Source: Burkholderiaceae bacterium (GTDB taxonomy: Bacteria; Pseudomonadota; Gammaproteobacteria; Burkholderiales; Burkholderiaceae). From it: a stretch of 5,519 bases of DNA. Positions 1 through 5,353 of the stretch are shown one piece after another. Where the stretch lies: assembly GCA_025458735.1 (NCBI GenBank), contig JALORV010000225.1:1-5519 (forward strand), given 5' to 3'. The notes under the pieces were generated by a model. That model ran no database searches. It had not been told where the DNA came from and saw only the letters and a program-made list of their open reading frames with translations. Position numbers and translations under genes: made by a program. Each line of letters opens with the position of its first letter. Position 1 is the stretch's first letter.

Positions 1-107
1 TTGGTGCACACCTGCGGCATCGTTGGCTTGGCCGCGGGGGCCTGCGCCAGCGCCAAGGTTCCGGCGGTGAACAGGGCGAGTCCAACGCCCACGTGAAGTG
101 CCTTCAT
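1..107 (-). CDS. Exported protein, N-terminus only (possible cytochrome c)
   Basis: Only the first 35 codons are in the window; the gene runs off the left edge. The ATG at 107 follows a strong Shine-Dalgarno (GGAGG at 112-116, 4 nt before the ATG). The N-terminus is a classic Sec signal peptide: a lysine at residue 2, a hydrophobic stretch at about residues 4-20, and a likely cleavage after ALA (about residue 21). The mature part begins QAPAAKPTMPQVCT and the next codon starts AA, so it is Lys or Asn. A Cys-Thr-Lys/Asn just after the leader would fit the start of a CxxCH haem-binding motif, and a periplasmic cytochrome c would suit a respiratory operon. The second Cys and the His lie outside the window, so this is a guess. 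The gene starts 37 nt after the arsR stop, on the same strand, and is probably the last visible gene of the operon. Confidence 0.6.
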   Translation of the reverse strand, partial: MKALHVGVGLALFTAGTLALAQAPAAKPTMPQVCT

Positions 108-144
108 GATTCCTCCAGCGGTGAGTGAAACGACAATCGGTCGG

Positions 145-624
145 TCAGGGTGTGTTGGGAAAGCCGGCTTCGCCGCAGCGTTTGGCGCGGGCGAGCCGGT
201 GGCAGTCGTCGGCGTACTCGGGTTCCCGGCGCGCGCCCTCGGACAGCATCGCCAGTACCCGCATGGCCCAGCCCGGCAGCTCCGGATCGAGCCGGTACAT
301 GATCCAGGTGCGCTGGCGCCGCGACACGAGCACGCCGGCCTCGCGCAGCGCAGCGAGGTGGCGCGAAATCTTGGGCTGCGGCTCTTGCAGCGCGTCGACC
401 AGCCGGCAGACGCACACCTCGCGCTCGTCGAGCAGCAGCGTCAGCAGCCGGCGCCGCGTGCCGTCGGCGAGGAGTTCGAACAGCGTTGCGGTGCCAACCC
501 TCGGGTGCGCCGACGCGTCGGCGACGGTGGCGGGTCTGCGCGTGCGAGCCCGGTCTGCCGGGACGGACGTCGTGCCGCGGCGCGAAGAGGTCGCGCCGCG
601 CGCGGCAGTCGGGTTCGTGGCCAT
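145..624 (-). CDS. arsR: ArsR/SmtB-family repressor with arsenite-type CVC metal site
   Basis: A 159-aa winged-helix repressor of the ArsR family, which leaves its operator when it binds a thiophilic metal(loid). The winged-helix domain covers about residues 46-125. It carries REVCVCRL (Cys71, Cys73), matching the ELCVCDL arsenite/antimonite-binding helix of plasmid R773 ArsR. It is followed by the recognition-helix sequence QPKISRHLAALREAGVL and by a wing ending YRLDPELPGW. The third R773 cysteine (Cys37) is Val76 here. Cys141 and Cys150 in the tail are other candidate ligands. The first 45 residues, rich in Ala, Arg and Thr, are longer than in typical 100-120-aa ArsR proteins. I chose the ATG at 624 because it lies 31 nt after the anchor gene's stop; an ATG at 696 would fall inside that gene. 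The SD is weak (GAAGG, 10 nt upstream). The position suggests autogenous control of the respiratory operon by a metalloid, though the protein could also control a distant ars locus. Confidence 0.9.
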   Translation of the reverse strand: MATNPTAARGATSSRRGTTSVPADRARTRRPATVADASAHPRVGTATLFELLADGTRRRLLTLLLDEREVCVCRLVDALQEPQPKISRHLAALREAGVLVSRRQRTWIMYRLDPELPGWAMRVLAMLSEGARREPEYADDCHRLARAKRCGEAGFPNTP

Positions 625-655
625 GAGGGTGGCGCCTTCGCGTGACCGCGGGGGC

Positions 656-1623
656 TCAGAAGCCGGCGTGCACCACGACGCTCGCCTGACCGGCATTGAC
701 CATCACCCAGCGCAGCGTGTAGCCGCCCACCAGCACCAGCAGCGCCGGGACGATGGTGTGCGGTATCCGGTGCGAGAGTTCCAGGCCCTGCAGCACGATC
801 GGCAGCAGCACTCCGGCGACGACGATCACGCCCCAGAAGTGCCATGCGTACGCACCGGTCGTGATCAGTGCCGCCGCCTCGATGTGCGAGGCCGATGACA
901 TCAGCAGGTTGGCGAGGAGCAGGCCGATGAGGATCAACTCGACCACCAGGAAGAACACGTCAACGCGAATCAGCGCAACGACGGTGCTGCGCTCGGGTGG
1001 CTTCGGCCCGAGCGGCTGGATCATCGCGGAGATCGCGCCGCCGATCATCCCCTGTGGCGCCGGACGATCGGCGGGCAGCACGACCGACGCGATGTGCATC
1101 ATGGCCGCGCCGGCCGACATTCCCGAGAACAGGAACAGGGGCCCCAGGATCGCGCTGTTCCACAGCGGTCGTGCGACCATGGTATTGAGCAGGATCCCGG
1201 TGTAGATGCCGATTCCGACGCCGAGCGCGATGTTGGTCCACCCCAGCGTCTTCATCCGCCCCGGATGGTCGACGATCCCCGCGGAGAGCTGCTGCAGCCT
1301 AGGCACGCGCTTGCCGAGCCACGGCCAGACCTCGGGCAGCCGGATGAGTGCCGAGACGAGCAGCACCGCGTAGACGAGAAGCAGCACCCACGAACCCCAG
1401 GACATCGGAGAGGTGACCTGGAACGTCGTGTAGATTCGCCATACGTACAGCTTGTGCGTGAGATCGAGGAACAGCGCGCCCATGCCTGCATTGAGCAGCA
1501 TGAAGGCGAAGAGCGGCGTCTGCATCGAGAAGAAGCTCCGGGGTAGAGGGGAATCTCCCAGCTCCATACCGCAAGCACGGGGTCGATCAGCGCGTTGTGA
1601 CGGGTGGATGTGATTTCGAGCAT
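656..1623 (-). pseudogene. NrfD/PsrC-type quinone-interacting membrane anchor, frameshifted and lacking TM1
   Basis: This is the membrane subunit expected after a PsrA/PsrB pair; it passes electrons between menaquinol or ubiquinol and the Fe-S subunit. Translation should start at the ATG at 1623: GAGGAG at 1633-1638 lies 9 nt upstream and overlaps the stop of the ferredoxin gene. The first frame gives a typical family N-terminus (RHNALIDP then VWSWEIPLY, residues 8-27), then turns to Arg/Ser-rich nonsense and ends at 1252. From about 1540 the homologous sequence resumes in another frame with RSFFSMQTPL and continues to the TGA at 656-658. That frame has seven hydrophobic helices, starting FAFMLLNAGMGALFLDL, GSWVLLLVYAVLLV, WTNIALGVGIGIYTG, AILGPLFLFSGMSAGAAMM, RVDVFFLVVELILIGLLLA, GVIVVAGVLLPIVL and IVPALLVLVGGY. 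The family normally has eight. The missing piece is the first helix, which usually follows WEIPLY directly. An internal ATG at 1567 could start a 303-aa form without that helix. The most likely cause is a deletion of length not divisible by three, at about 1541-1545; an assembly error is the alternative. Confidence 0.85.
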
Positions 1624-1636
1624 TGCGGTGCGCTCC

Positions 1637-2176
1637 TCAGATCAGGTAGAAGACCCGCGGCCTGGTTCCCGCCTCGGGCATGATCGTGTGAAATCGCGCG
1701 GTGCGCAGCAACTCGCTCACCTTGCTCTTCGGGTCGTCGAGGTCGCCGAAGTGCATGCAGTGCGTCGGGCAGACCGAAACGCAGGCCGGATCGAGGCCTT
1801 CCCGCGTGCGGTGGTCGCAGAACGTGCACTTGTCGATGTAGCCCTTCGGATGCACGTAGCGCGCCCCGTACGGGCACGAGGCGATGCAGGCCTTGCAGCC
1901 GATGCACTTCTCCTTCGTCACCTGCACGGTCCTGCCGAACTCCTCGACATGGCTGGCGCCGGTCGGACAGCACGACACACAGGGCGGGTTGTCGCAGTGG
2001 TTGCAGCGCTCCGAGCGGATCTCCAGCGTCAGCGTGGGATAGTCGCCGCGCGTCTCGGTCGTGATCCAGTCGCGGCAGAAGCCCTCGGGGACGTCGTTCT
2101 CGGTGCGGCAGACGACGACGCAGTCCATGCAACCCACGCATTTGCGGGTGTCGATGACCATTCCAAAGCGGGGCAT
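1637..2176 (-). CDS. Four-cluster [4Fe-4S] ferredoxin subunit (PsrB/PhsB/DmsB type)
   Basis: A 179-aa electron-transfer subunit that should sit between the catalytic subunit and the membrane anchor. All sixteen cluster cysteines of the DmsB/PsrB/NrfC family are present in four groups: C13-x2-C16-x2-C19-x3-C23; C58-x2-C61-x4-C66-x3-C70-P; C91-x2-C94-x2-C97-x3-C101-P; and C117-x2-C120-x11-C132-x3-C136-P. It has no signal peptide, as expected for a subunit co-exported with a Tat-bearing partner. The ATG at 2176 is preferred because AGGAGG lies 6 nt upstream (2183-2188); the open frame continues to 2302, but only through the hairpin repeat. Its length (179 aa) is close to that of PsrB and PhsB. 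It follows the molybdoenzyme after an unusually long 152-nt gap and precedes the anchor by only 13 nt. The substrate cannot be told from this subunit. Confidence 0.93.
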   Translation of the reverse strand: MPRFGMVIDTRKCVGCMDCVVVCRTENDVPEGFCRDWITTETRGDYPTLTLEIRSERCNHCDNPPCVSCCPTGASHVEEFGRTVQVTKEKCIGCKACIASCPYGARYVHPKGYIDKCTFCDHRTREGLDPACVSVCPTHCMHFGDLDDPKSKVSELLRTARFHTIMPEAGTRPRVFYLI

Positions 2177-2178
2177 CT

Positions 2179-2213
2179 CAGGCCTCCTGCCGGGCCGTCT
2201 CAAAGGAGGCCTG
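2179..2213 (-). promoter_or_regulatory. Hairpin that can pair with the ferredoxin-gene Shine-Dalgarno
   Basis: A perfect 10-bp inverted repeat: CAGGCCTCCT at 2179-2188 and AGGAGGCCTG at 2204-2213 on the plus strand, with a 15-nt spacer. In the minus-strand mRNA the 3' arm contains the AGGAGG Shine-Dalgarno of the ferredoxin gene, and the arm ends 2 nt before its ATG. The 5' arm carries the anti-SD-like CCUCCU. If the stem forms, it hides the ribosome-binding site, so translation of the ferredoxin gene (and of the close-packed anchor gene) could be tuned separately from the catalytic subunit. It may instead be the edge of the neighbouring intergenic repeat. Confidence 0.55.
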
Positions 2214-2215
2214 CG

Positions 2216-2301
2216 CCCCCTTGGGGGGAAGCGAACACGAGGCCGAAGGCCGACGGACAGCCGAAGGCTGGTCCCGCAAAGCGGGATGCGGCTCTGCCGC
2301 A
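2216..2301. repeat. Run of five short GC-rich hairpins (Burkholderiales-like intergenic repeat)
   Basis: Between the molybdoenzyme and ferredoxin genes there are five head-to-tail inverted repeats: CCCCC/GGGGG around TT (2216-2227), GGCC-GAA-GGCC (2241-2251), CAGCC-GAA-GGCTG (2258-2270), TCCCGC-AAA-GCGGGA (2272-2286) and TGCGGC-TCT-GCCGCA (2287-2301). Four of the five loops are three bases long. No run of T follows, so a plain intrinsic terminator is unlikely. From memory, similar CCCCTTGGGGG and GGCCGAAGGCC clusters recur between genes in Burkholderiales genomes, so a dispersed repeat is the best reading. In RNA it could stabilise the upstream message or dampen read-through to the ferredoxin gene. 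Confidence 0.65.
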
Positions 2302-2328
2302 CAAAGTGAGCTACGGGGGGATGTCATT

Positions 2329-4527
2329 TCACGCCTCCCTTACGAAAGTGACCTGGTTGCTGTGGATGCTGGTGCCGCCCATCAGCGGATCGGTCTTGTA
2401 GCGCGTGAGCAGGCCCGCGGCGCTCGCTCCCCGCAGATAGGCGCTCTTCAGCATCTTGTTGGTGCTGCCGAAGCCGTGGGTGATGTAGACGCAGCCCGGC
2501 CGGATGCGGTTGGTCGCCTTGACTTGGACGCGATTGCTGACGACGCCGTCCTGGTTCTTGAGTCGCACGTACTGGCCGTTCTTGAGGCCTTCCCGCGCTG
2601 CCGTCGTGACGTTCACCCAGACCTGGTTCTCGACCACCAGGTCGCGCAGCAGCGGATTGCTCTGGGTGCGGCTGAACGTGTGTACCGGACAGCGGCCGGT
2701 GACAAGGCAGTAATAGCCCTTCGGACCACGCTCGTGCCGCGTGTATTTCGGCACCGGGTCGAATCCCGCCTTGGCAAGCTGGTCGGACCAGAACTCGACT
2801 TTCTTCGACGGCGTGTCGAACTCGAGCGCGAGCCCCTCATCGACGGTGATCGGCTTCGGCGTGCCCATGATCACGCCTTCCCTCTTGAGCGTTTCCCAAC
2901 TCAAGCCGGCGTTCGTGACCCGCGTCTTGAGATACTCCTCCATGTCCTTGAACGGCATGCAGGCGCCGATGCCGAGCTTCTCGGCGAGTTGCTTGGCGAT
3001 CCACCAGCCGGGCTTCTGCTCGTGCGGGGACGAAACCACGGGTTGGCGAAGCGACACCCAGCCGACACGGCCGTATCCGGTGAGGAGTTCGTCGTAGCGC
3101 TCGAGGAAGATCGATTCCGGCAGGATGACATCCGCGTAGGCCGCGGTCTCGCTCGGAATCGTCTCGCAGACGACGAGGAGGTCGAGCTTGTCGAACGCCT
3201 TCAGCGTTTCTTCGCGGTTCGGCAATGCCTGCAGCAGGTTGGTCGAGTAGACGAACCAGCCCTTGATCGGGTACGGCTTTTCCGTCAGCGTCGCGTCGCG
3301 AATGCTGGTGGTGATGCCCTCGTCCGCGAAGGGATAGCGCGCGCCGTCGGAACCATCGGCCTTGGGCTTGTTCGATTTAGGGTACGGCGGCAGCGGGTAG
3401 GCCGGCACCTTGAAGCCCGCTGCCAGGAACAGTCCGCCCTTCCGGCCCCAGTTGCCCATCAGCCCGGACAGGAGAGCGATGGCGCGGCTGCGCTGGGTGT
3501 CGTCGCCGTACCAGTTGACGCGCCGGCCCGGGTGAATGATCGTCGCGGGCCGACGGCCTGCAAACTCGAGCGCCGCTGCTCGGATCAGGCTGGCGGGAAG
3601 GCCGGTCTCCTCGGCAGCCCACTCGACCGTGTATTGCCTGATCTCGGCGGCGAACTTGTCGAAGCCGTGCCCGAACTGGTCGACGAAGGCCTTGTCGTAG
3701 CGCCCCTCGGTGACCAGAAGGTTCATCCATGCGAGCAGCAGCGCCAGGTCGGTGCCAGGGGCGATCGGCAGCCAGTACCTCGCCTTGCTGGCGGCGACCG
3801 AGAACCTCGGATCGACGACGATGATCGGCACGCGGCGCTCGACGGCCTGCGCGAACTCCTGCACCTGCGAGTTGTGCATGTTCTCGCCCAGGTGCGAGCC
3901 GATCAGCACCAGGCACTCGGTGTTCCTGATGTCGGTCGGCTCGGGCGAACCCAGCCCTGCGCCGAAGGTGAGCATGAAGCCGGTGTCGCGGGGGCCGCGG
4001 CACTGCGCATACGACGGACCCGCGACGTTGATGACCCCCCAGCTCTTGAGCACGTGCTGGAAGAAGCGCTGGCCGAAGCCGTGGTTGAACAGGGCGAGCG
4101 ATTCCGGCCCGTGCTCGGCCTTGATCTTCTGCATCCGCTCGGCGATATACGCGATGGCCTCGTCCCAGGTCACCGCCTTCCACTGCTGGCTGCCTCGCGC
4201 GCCGACGCGGATGAGCGGTTTCTGCAGCCGGTCGGGGTCGTAGTGGGCGCCGACCGCGCCGGTGCCGCGCGGACACAGGCGGCCGTTGCTCTGCGGGTCC
4301 TTCGGATTGCCCTCGAACTTCCACAGCTTGCCGTCGCGAAGGTAGGCGATGCCGCCGCAGCGCCAGAAGCACATTTCGCAGAACGTCGCGATCTTGGTGA
4401 CGCCCGTGGCCGGAGCGTCGGCGGCGTTCGCGATTTGCGCGAGCGGCTCCCACTGGGTCGCCGCCGCCGCGGCGCCGAAGGTCGTGGCGGAGATCTTGAG
4501 AAAACGCCGGCGCGAAACGTATTCCAT
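2329..4527 (-). CDS. Tat-exported molybdopterin oxidoreductase, PsrA/PhsA-like catalytic subunit
   Basis: A 732-aa catalytic subunit of the DMSO-reductase superfamily, expected to carry bis-MGD molybdenum and one [4Fe-4S] cluster. The N-terminus holds a Tat signal (SRRRFLK at residues 5-11, an alanine-rich core, and probable cleavage near ANA at 33-35), so it acts on the outer face of the membrane. The cluster motif is C50-x2-C53-x3-C57-x27-C85, reading CEMCFWRC then GRLCPRG. Cys176 (SYAQCRGPRD) is at the place of the Mo-ligating cysteine of PsrA/PhsA-type enzymes. The cofactor-binding C-terminal domain includes LVTGRCPVHTFSRTQ (608-622). The length is close to PsrA and PhsA (about 750-765 aa), with no frameshift. 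The ATG at 4527 is chosen because it starts the Tat signal; the SD is weak (GAGAG). The open frame continues upstream into the rhodanese without a stop. Relatives reduce polysulfide, thiosulfate, selenate, selenite or antimonate; the substrate here is unassigned. The ferredoxin and anchor genes follow. Confidence 0.93.
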   Translation of the reverse strand: MEYVSRRRFLKISATTFGAAAAATQWEPLAQIANAADAPATGVTKIATFCEMCFWRCGGIAYLRDGKLWKFEGNPKDPQSNGRLCPRGTGAVGAHYDPDRLQKPLIRVGARGSQQWKAVTWDEAIAYIAERMQKIKAEHGPESLALFNHGFGQRFFQHVLKSWGVINVAGPSYAQCRGPRDTGFMLTFGAGLGSPEPTDIRNTECLVLIGSHLGENMHNSQVQEFAQAVERRVPIIVVDPRFSVAASKARYWLPIAPGTDLALLLAWMNLLVTEGRYDKAFVDQFGHGFDKFAAEIRQYTVEWAAEETGLPASLIRAAALEFAGRRPATIIHPGRRVNWYGDDTQRSRAIALLSGLMGNWGRKGGLFLAAGFKVPAYPLPPYPKSNKPKADGSDGARYPFADEGITTSIRDATLTEKPYPIKGWFVYSTNLLQALPNREETLKAFDKLDLLVVCETIPSETAAYADVILPESIFLERYDELLTGYGRVGWVSLRQPVVSSPHEQKPGWWIAKQLAEKLGIGACMPFKDMEEYLKTRVTNAGLSWETLKREGVIMGTPKPITVDEGLALEFDTPSKKVEFWSDQLAKAGFDPVPKYTRHERGPKGYYCLVTGRCPVHTFSRTQSNPLLRDLVVENQVWVNVTTAAREGLKNGQYVRLKNQDGVVSNRVQVKATNRIRPGCVYITHGFGSTNKMLKSAYLRGASAAGLLTRYKTDPLMGGTSIHSNQVTFVREA

Positions 4528-5112
4528 GGGTTCACTCTCGCTTGGTCCGCGCCCTGCGTTTGCCACTGATGGGACAATCTGCGCGGGGCGCTCGTTGCTG
4601 TCGGTGTGCGCAGTTTGCGCGCGGTTCGCGCTTCGCTTCTTGATCCTGATCATATCTGGTTCGGCATATAAACATATATGCGCATCGAAGCATGTATTAG
4701 CTGGTAAGCATGCTCCAGTTCCCCGTAACCATCCGGTAAGACGGATGTCGCGGACTGCGACGTCCGGTCGCAGGAGCGTGTCCATCAGCGTCTTGGTGGC
4801 GAGCGCGCAGCGGCCGCCGGTGGCGCAGTAGAGCGTCATCTTCTTGCCCATGTCGGTCTTGTCCGGGAATCCGGCCAGCTTCCAGATCCGGAACTCGATC
4901 AGGCCGCGCGGCACGTTGACGGCACCGGGAACGTAGCCGTCCTCGAACTCGTTTTCGTTGCGCACGTCGATCAGCAGGCCGGTGTCCTTCTTGTCGAAGG
5001 CGGCCTTGAACTCGGGCATCTTGATCGTCTTGATCTCCGACTTGGTCTTGGCGACCAGCTGGTTGATCGACGGCGGGTAGCTCGGCGCCGGGGCTGTCTT
5101 GCGATGGTTCAT
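4528..5112 (-). CDS. Single-domain rhodanese, reading frame open into the molybdoenzyme
   Basis: A rhodanese (sulfurtransferase) domain without a signal peptide, so cytoplasmic. It starts at the ATG at 5112, with GGAG 6 nt upstream (5119-5122). The domain spans about residues 32-130. It contains LLIDVRNENEFEDGYVPGAVN (46-66, split as the DVR and GAVNVP motifs) and the active-site loop CATGGR with catalytic Cys96. Residue 128 is the Trp usually seen near the domain end. The six-residue loop is the sulfur-carrying type rather than the longer arsenate-reductase/phosphatase type. Recognisable domain sequence ends near residue 130-140 (about 4695-4720), yet no stop follows: the frame runs 60 more codons of low-complexity sequence into the ATG of the molybdoenzyme. 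The end given (4528) is therefore only that boundary. Stops in the other two frames occur at 4697-4699 (TAA) and 4650-4652 (TGA), so a small indel may have removed the true end. Related operons for chalcogen respiration also carry rhodaneses, which may handle the sulfur or selenium product. Confidence 0.82.
4608..4620. promoter_or_regulatory. Small dyad over the predicted -10 of the molybdoenzyme promoter
   Basis: GCGCA-GTT-TGCGC is a perfect 5-bp inverted repeat with a 3-nt spacer. It covers CAAACT (minus strand, 4617-4612), the hexamer that would be the -10 if the FNR-type box at 4640-4653 sits at -41.5. CAAACT matches the consensus TATAAT at positions 2, 4 and 6 only. A protein bound here would block that promoter, so it is a possible operator, but the arms are short and such dyads are common in GC-rich DNA. 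Confidence 0.25.
4640..4653 (-). promoter_or_regulatory. FNR/ANR-type box upstream of the molybdoenzyme gene
   Basis: Plus strand TTGAT-CCTG-ATCAT; minus strand ATGAT-CAGG-ATCAA. This matches 9 of the 10 defined bases of the FNR consensus TTGAT-N4-ATCAA. The centre is 119-120 bp upstream of the molybdoenzyme ATG. With the usual class II spacing the start point would be near 4605, giving a leader of about 77 nt. The site lies in the AT-rich patch between rhodanese and molybdoenzyme, which argues that this stretch is regulatory. It implies anaerobic activation by an FNR/ANR/DNR-type regulator. Confidence 0.6.
4664..4681. promoter_or_regulatory. 18-bp AT-rich dyad, candidate operator
   Basis: GCATATA-AACA-TATATGC on the plus strand has perfect 7-bp arms and a 4-nt spacer. 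Its centre is 26 bp upstream of the centre of the FNR-type box, about -67.5 from the start point predicted from that box. AT-rich inverted repeats of this size are typical targets of dimeric winged-helix proteins such as ArsR, but the site does not match an ArsR operator that I can recite. Just upstream on the transcript side, AAGCATG occurs twice, 18 bp apart (4688-4694 and 4706-4712, plus strand). The regulator is unknown. Confidence 0.45.
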
Positions 5113-5230
5113 GGAAGGCTCCGTGGGCTGGTGGAAATTCTCGCCGCCCGCGCGTGGCCGGTGTGCCGGGCCCATCCGGATCGACGGCCCGTCACTCGAC
5201 CAACGTTTGCGGTTGGCTCAAGGTGAGCAG

Positions 5231-5272
5231 AAGCTAGCACCCGCCGATGCGGCGACCCTTGACCCTCGTCAA
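5231..5272 (-). promoter_or_regulatory. Predicted class II FNR-type promoter of the operon
   Basis: The box is TTGAC-CCTC-GTCAA on the plus strand (5259-5272), with perfect 5-bp arms and the TTGA-N6-TCAA core of FNR/ANR/DNR sites. On the minus strand TGCTAGCTT (5239-5231) is an extended -10: TG, one base, then TAGCTT, with T1, A2 and T6 of the hexamer conserved. If its last base is -7, the start point is 5224 and the box centre lies exactly at -41.5, the class II FNR position. No -35 is needed in that arrangement. The start point is about 112 nt upstream of the rhodanese ATG. The element implies oxygen-repressed, anaerobically activated transcription. Confidence 0.6.
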
Positions 5273-5301
5273 CGGTGGCGCCGGCGCCGCGGCCGCGGCG
5301 T

Positions 5302-5311
5302 CGCATATGCG
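5302..5311. promoter_or_regulatory. CGCATATGCG palindrome upstream of the FNR-type box
   Basis: A perfect 10-bp palindrome centred 41 bp upstream of the centre of the FNR-type box. It shares the half-site GCATAT/ATATGC with the 18-bp dyad at 4664-4681, which likewise lies upstream of an FNR-type box. The half-site spacing differs between the two, so binding by one protein is only a possibility. Confidence 0.25.
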
Positions 5312-5353
5312 TCGGCGCGCATCCATTCTTCGTGCGCTGCCGCGCCGCGCGCG

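Larger units (their letters stand above)
5113..5353. other. Non-coding promoter region of the operon
   Basis: I see no gene in these 241 bp. The frame of the rhodanese stays open to an ATG at 5175, but that start lacks an SD and family sequence. From right to left the stretch holds a CGCATATGCG palindrome (5302-5311), a GC-only palindrome (5285-5300, CGCCGCGGCCGCGGCG) with a second one partly overlapping it (5277-5288), an FNR-type box (5259-5272), an extended -10 (5231-5239) and a leader of about 112 nt. No hairpin followed by a T run marks the end of the TPR gene, so a terminator could not be placed. Confidence 0.7.

Noticed and set aside
125..898. Plus-strand open frames opposite arsR and the anchor gene
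   Set aside because: They are low-complexity Arg/Ser/Ala-rich shadows of well-supported minus-strand genes and have no recognisable domain.
2216..2301. Intrinsic terminator after the molybdoenzyme gene
   Set aside because: The stems are short and no T run follows on the minus strand. The ferredoxin and anchor downstream are partners of the same complex, so full termination is unlikely.
2216..2301. CRISPR-like array
   Set aside because: The stems differ in sequence and there are no regular spacers of constant length.
2177..2302. Longer ferredoxin subunit starting at 2302
   Set aside because: The extension translates the hairpin repeat into Arg/Pro-rich sequence; the start at 2176 has a perfect SD and the family N-terminus.
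2221..4569. A 782-codon open frame on the plus strand
   Set aside because: It lies antisense to the molybdoenzyme, which has clear motifs throughout. Its translation is Arg/Asp/Val-rich with no family features, as expected from GC-rich codon bias.
5113..5175. Longer rhodanese starting at 5175
   Set aside because: The extra 21 residues lack domain sequence. The ATG at 5112 has a GGAG at proper distance, and 5175 lies within the predicted leader without an SD.
5277..5300. GC-only palindromes as a terminator or operator
   Set aside because: The perfect palindromes at 5285-5300 and 5277-5288 have no loop or T run, and such palindromes arise easily in CG-rich sequence.
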